Shown piece by piece: positions 60,802-64,000 of a DNA stretch of 64,000 nucleotides. This DNA is from Chloroflexota bacterium (lineage in GTDB: Bacteria; Chloroflexota; Anaerolineae; Anaerolineales; Villigracilaceae): positions 1-64,000 of the forward strand of contig JAIOOU010000001.1 of assembly GCA_021414245.1 (NCBI GenBank), given 5' to 3'. How positions within the stretch are numbered: the first letter of the stretch is position 1; the number at the start of each line of letters is the position of its first letter. Position numbers and translations under genes: made by a program. The notes under the pieces were generated by a model. The model saw only the letters and a program-made list of their open reading frames with translations. It was not told where the DNA came from and did not search any database.

Positions 60802-61350
60802 ATGGATAAAACGATCCGCACAAATTTGGATAACATCCGCTCGTCGGATGCGCAATTGCAAAACAAGGCGTATACGTTCCTGATGAAGGAAACTGAAAAG
60901 CCAGTGGATTGGGTGTACGAAGCTTGGGATGAACTGATCGAAGGACTTACAGATAAAGATAACCACGTCCGTGCCATTTGCGGACAGTTATTGGGGAATC
61001 TCGGCAAGAGCGATCCTAAGGGCAGGATGCATAAAGATTTTGACAAACTTCTTGCCGTGACAAAAGATGAACGCTTCGTCACGGCAAGGCATACCATGCA
61101 AAATATTTGGAAGGTTGGTCTGGGCGGTGAGAAGGCACAGGTCCTTGTGGTGAAGGGACTTGAAAAACGCTACAAGGAATGTGGCACTGAAAAGAACGGC
61201 AAGTTGATCCGCTACGATATTTTGGTGAGCATGAGAAACCTGTATAATGCTACTACATCCAGCGAGGTCAAGGAAAAAGCTCTGGAACTGATTGAGCTGG
61301 AGACAGATCTGAAAAACAAAAAGAAGTATGCCTCTGTTTGGAAAAATTAG
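60802..61350 (+). CDS. HEAT-repeat-like helical protein
   Basis: A 182-residue all-alpha protein with repeats resembling HEAT or ARM units: DWVYEAWDELIEGLTDKDNHVRAICGQLLGNLGKSDPKGR and FVTARHTMQNIWKVGLGGEKAQ. It is an AlkD-like fold candidate, but the catalytic aspartate region of AlkD cannot be identified. It closes the run begun by the DUF1801 genes. Function unknown. Confidence 0.7.
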   Translation: MDKTIRTNLDNIRSSDAQLQNKAYTFLMKETEKPVDWVYEAWDELIEGLTDKDNHVRAICGQLLGNLGKSDPKGRMHKDFDKLLAVTKDERFVTARHTMQNIWKVGLGGEKAQVLVVKGLEKRYKECGTEKNGKLIRYDILVSMRNLYNATTSSEVKEKALELIELETDLKNKKKYASVWKN

Positions 61351-61391
61351 TAGACCTGAACACTTTATTGTTAAGTAGGAACACACTTTAG

Positions 61392-62063
61392 ATGATAGTG
61401 GATCTCAGTACGCGACCTTCTGATCTGCCCTTTGTGCATGCCATCTATGAGGCACGCAGCATTGGCGGTGGTTCATTCATTTCCAACGCCACCACACAAT
61501 GGGAGATGGTCATCACCAGGCAGTTTGGAAGGATCACCCTCAGCCTGCGTGGACCCGAGACACAGGCATCGCCTGCGCCTATTCCCGAAGATGCCGAATT
61601 TTTGGGAGTCATTTTCGAGCATGGCACGTTCATGCCGAACTTGCCGGGGTGTAAACTGGTTGACGAGGAGATCCATGTATCTGAAAACGGCAAAAATTCA
61701 TTTCAGCTTTTTGGGGAGACCTGGCAATTCCCAACGTTTGAAAATATCGATACATTTGTTGAGCGATTAACCCGCAAAGATTTGGTTGCCCGTGATCAAG
61801 TGGTGGTGGAGGTGTTAAGTGGCAGGACACATGAACTCTCATTGCGTTCCATTCAGCGCCGCTTTTTGCATGTCACTGGGTTGACGTATAAAGCGATTCA
61901 GCAAGTCGAACGGGCGCGCAAGGCGGTTGAATTACTGCAAAGCGGTACGCCAATCCTGGACGCGACACATCAGGCTGGCTATTTTGATCAGGCGCATCTC
62001 ACGAATTCACTGAGGCGTTACTACGGTCAGACACCGAGGGAACTTATCAAGTCTGAGCCGTAA
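61392..62063 (+). CDS. AraC-family transcriptional regulator
   Basis: A 223-residue regulator with an N-terminal effector domain (about 1-125) and a C-terminal AraC DNA-binding domain: LSLRSIQRRFLHVTGLTYKAIQQVERARKAVELLQSGTPILDATHQAGYFDQAHLTNSLRRYYGQTPREL. The two helix-turn-helix units are clear. Its target is unknown; the next gene is a GNAT acetyltransferase in the same orientation. Confidence 0.9.
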   Translation: MIVDLSTRPSDLPFVHAIYEARSIGGGSFISNATTQWEMVITRQFGRITLSLRGPETQASPAPIPEDAEFLGVIFEHGTFMPNLPGCKLVDEEIHVSENGKNSFQLFGETWQFPTFENIDTFVERLTRKDLVARDQVVVEVLSGRTHELSLRSIQRRFLHVTGLTYKAIQQVERARKAVELLQSGTPILDATHQAGYFDQAHLTNSLRRYYGQTPRELIKSEP

Positions 62064-62127
62064 TCAGCAAAGCCGTGTAGAATCCCCTACACTTGAAATA
62101 GACGCTACATTATGGACGGTATCTAAG

Positions 62128-62727
62128 ATGATCGAACTTTCTCCCATTACATTGGAAGGTCATGGCATTCGGCTCGAACCGCTGACTCTTGAACATGAAG
62201 CGGATTTCTCTGCGGCGGCAGCGGATGGCGAACTTTGGAATTTTTGGTTTACCTCTGTGCCCAAACCGGAAGAGACCAAGACCTATATTGAAACCGCGTT
62301 GGCAGGTTATCTGGCGGGTCACATGCTGCCGTGGGCGGTCCGCGAACTGATGACGGGGAAGATCATTGGAAGCACTCGCTATCACGATGTGATGGCGAGT
62401 ATTGATCGTGTAGAGATCGGCTACACCTGGTATTCCAAAAGCTGGCAGAAGAGTCATGTCAACACAGCTTGCAAGTTATTGCTGCTTGCGCATGCCTTTG
62501 ATACCTTGGGATGCAAGGTGGTCGGTTTGCGTACCGATAATTTCAATTTCAATTCGCAAAAAGCCATTGAAGGCTTGGGCGCAAAAAAGGATGGTATTTT
62601 GCGGCATCATGCCATGCGCCGCGATGGATCCGTTCGTGATAGCGTCATGTATAGCATTCTTGTTACCGAATGGGCAAGTGTAAATCAGCATCTCCAATTT
62701 CGACTGGCTCGTCACGGAACGCCATAA
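62128..62727 (+). CDS. GNAT-family N-acetyltransferase (RimJ/RimL type)
   Basis: A 199-residue acetyltransferase beginning TLEGHGIRLEPLTLEHEADF, with the cofactor-binding beta strand IIGSTRYHDV and a region matching the RxxGxG/A loop (KSWQKSHVNTACKLLLLAHAFD), and the FNSQKAIEGLGAKKDGILR C-terminal motif of RimJ/RimL-like enzymes that acetylate N-terminal amines or small amines. The substrate is unknown. Confidence 0.88.
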   Translation: MIELSPITLEGHGIRLEPLTLEHEADFSAAAADGELWNFWFTSVPKPEETKTYIETALAGYLAGHMLPWAVRELMTGKIIGSTRYHDVMASIDRVEIGYTWYSKSWQKSHVNTACKLLLLAHAFDTLGCKVVGLRTDNFNFNSQKAIEGLGAKKDGILRHHAMRRDGSVRDSVMYSILVTEWASVNQHLQFRLARHGTP

Positions 62728-62805
62728 GGGTGTCGTTTTTTTCCAAGACGAACTCTCCTTATCCCCATATCATAGGGTCATGCCTACTGTTCAAAAGGAG
62801 AAACT

Positions 62806-63375
62806 ATGAGAAAAATAATTGTGCACGAGTTCATTACGTTGGATGGGGTTATTCAGGCACCGGGCAGCCCCACCGAGGATACCGACGGCGGCTTTCCCCA
62901 TGGCGGTTGGACGATTCCATACTGGCATGACGATATTGGCGCTCACTTTGGTCAGATCTTTGCGGATGCCGATACCTTGCTGCTCGGACGAAAGACCTGG
63001 CAGATGCATGGTGAAGCCTTCGAGCCCAACCCTGCGGAAGATCCATTTGCCGGTTTCAAGAAATATGTTGTTTCTTCGACCTTGAAATCGGCGGACGCCT
63101 GGCACGATTCGTCTCTCATCCGCGGAAATGCGCTCGAAGAGATCCGTAAGTTGAAGAACCAGCCCGGCAAGAATATCATCCTGGATGGGAGCAGTGTTCT
63201 GGTCCATACCTTGATCGAGAATGACTTGGTGGATGAGCTTTCACTGCATGTGTATCCGCTGGCGCTTGGTATGGGGAAGCGTTTGTTCCCGGATGGAAAA
63301 CGTGTCAACCTTAACCTGATAGAGTCTTCTGCGCTTCCAACCGGCGTCGTGTATCAACGTTTTCAACTTACTTAA
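62806..63375 (+). CDS. Dihydrofolate-reductase-like (RibD C-terminal) protein
   Basis: A 189-residue reductase of the RibD-C/DHFR-like family: FITLDGVIQAPGSPTEDTDGGFPHGGW, DTLLLGRKTWQMH, VVSSTL and ILDGSSVLVHTLIENDLVDELSLHVYPLALGMGKRLFP. It is common in Chloroflexota and Actinobacteriota as small stand-alone genes. NADPH-dependent reduction is expected but the substrate is unknown. AAAGGAG precedes the ATG. Confidence 0.9.
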   Translation: MRKIIVHEFITLDGVIQAPGSPTEDTDGGFPHGGWTIPYWHDDIGAHFGQIFADADTLLLGRKTWQMHGEAFEPNPAEDPFAGFKKYVVSSTLKSADAWHDSSLIRGNALEEIRKLKNQPGKNIILDGSSVLVHTLIENDLVDELSLHVYPLALGMGKRLFPDGKRVNLNLIESSALPTGVVYQRFQLT

Positions 63376-63407
63376 AAACAAAGAGCAGGAGCATACAAGG
63401 AGTCCGC

Positions 63408-64000
63408 ATGAAAATTCATTTAGTTGATGGCACCTACGAACTATTCCGTGCTCATTTTGGCGCACCGCCCAAGAAGGCGCCCAACGGACAGGACATTGGC
63501 GCCACTCTTGGATTGCTGCGCAGTATGCTCCTGCTTCTCTCCGATCCTGAAGTGACGCATGTTGCCGTTGCCTTCGACCATGTGATCGAGTCGTTTCGCA
63601 ACAAGATGTACGAGAATTACAAATCGAGCGCAGGTGTTGACCCGGTCATCCTGAATCAATTTCCCCTGGCTGAAAAGCTGGTGTCCGCCTTGGGATTGGT
63701 GGTCTGGCCCATGGTCAAGTTTGAGGCGGATGATGCAATTGCCACGGCAGCAGCCGAATTCAAGAAAAACAAATCTGTTGAACAAATCGTCATCTGTTCG
63801 GTGGATAAAGATTTAACACAAATGGTGGAAGGGCAGCGGGTTATTTGCTGGGACCGCAGACGTGAAATTCATCTCGATGAAAAAGGTGTGACTCAAAAAT
63901 TTGGCGTCCACCCTGAATCGATCCCGGACTTTCTTGCGCTCGTGGGTGATTCGGCCGATGGCTATCCGGGCATTCAAGGTTGGGGAGAAAAATCCACTTC
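63408..64000 (+). CDS. 5'-3' exonuclease/flap endonuclease, partial
   Basis: The first 197 codons of a FEN/PolA-N-terminal-type nuclease, running off the window's end. Metal ligands are visible: the N-terminal Asp in HLVDGTYELFRAHF, VAFDH, the FEADDAIATAA cluster, and the CSVDKDLTQMV segment, followed by GDSADGYPGIQGWGEKS, the start of the helix-3-turn-helix. It removes 5' flaps and primers. Whether it continues as a stand-alone exonuclease or as PolA cannot be seen. CAAGGAG precedes the ATG at 63408. Confidence 0.9.
   Translation, partial: MKIHLVDGTYELFRAHFGAPPKKAPNGQDIGATLGLLRSMLLLLSDPEVTHVAVAFDHVIESFRNKMYENYKSSAGVDPVILNQFPLAEKLVSALGLVVWPMVKFEADDAIATAAAEFKKNKSVEQIVICSVDKDLTQMVEGQRVICWDRRREIHLDEKGVTQKFGVHPESIPDFLALVGDSADGYPGIQGWGEKST

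Overview
The window looks like a chromosomal segment of an uncultured Chloroflexota bacterium, most likely class Anaerolineae. This is inferred from gene content and style: Thr/Pro-rich LysM lipoproteins, a DHOD-like protein beside a single-chain pyruvate:ferredoxin oxidoreductase, a fused alpha/beta E1, a system I cytochrome c maturation operon with a Cys-type CcmE, an actinobacterial-type Ino1 and an AftB-like GT-C enzyme. No marker comparison could be run.

Layout. 1-0.62 kb: 3' end of 23S rRNA and a 5S rRNA. 0.75-2.1 kb: two tandem rpsU-infA copies, each behind a terminator-like leader hairpin. 2.1-17.0 kb: mostly minus-strand central metabolism: DHOD-like, PFOR, NUDIX, DUF4406, a LysM lipoprotein, LpdA, a dienelactone hydrolase, then ICMT, E2 and fused E1 of a 2-oxoacid dehydrogenase; a plus-strand GT-C glycosyltransferase interrupts. 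17.0-21.2 kb: an AT-richer insert of minus-strand genes separated by attC-like integron recombination sites. The cassettes carry membrane proteins, a winged-helix/PD-(D/E)XK nuclease and a TolB-like propeller. 21.3-33.5 kb: a membrane Fe-S oxidoreductase, a secreted transglycosylase-like protein, and the ccm cluster (E, F, H, G, a zinc-ribbon protein, a cytochrome c, A, B, C, D). 33.8-51.1 kb: housekeeping and cell-surface genes: peptidase MA, peptide-binding lipoprotein, LysM lipoprotein, aldo/keto reductase, two-domain ThyX, HIT, two divergent polysaccharide-deacetylase-like lipoproteins, Ino1, a histidine kinase, an aminotransferase, a Ca2+/H+ exchanger, prephenate dehydratase, DUF3592 and a GH3. 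51.2-64 kb: a run of short, mostly plus-strand genes with repair, detoxification and regulatory themes, including five DUF1801-family genes, two VOC proteins, an AlkD-like repair protein, a short UvrA-like ATPase behind a probable attenuator, and finally a truncated 5'-3' exonuclease gene.

How the genes fit together: PFOR and the LpdA/E2/E1 complex give two parallel routes for 2-oxoacid oxidation, one ferredoxin-linked and one NAD-linked. The ccm cluster assembles c-type cytochromes and encodes a cytochrome-domain protein itself. The 51-64 kb island looks like locally regulated stress genes, since ArsR, MarR and AraC regulators sit next to their likely targets. The most unusual parts are the cassette array at 17-21 kb, the duplicated rpsU-infA unit with its conserved leader, and the DUF1801/UvrA island.
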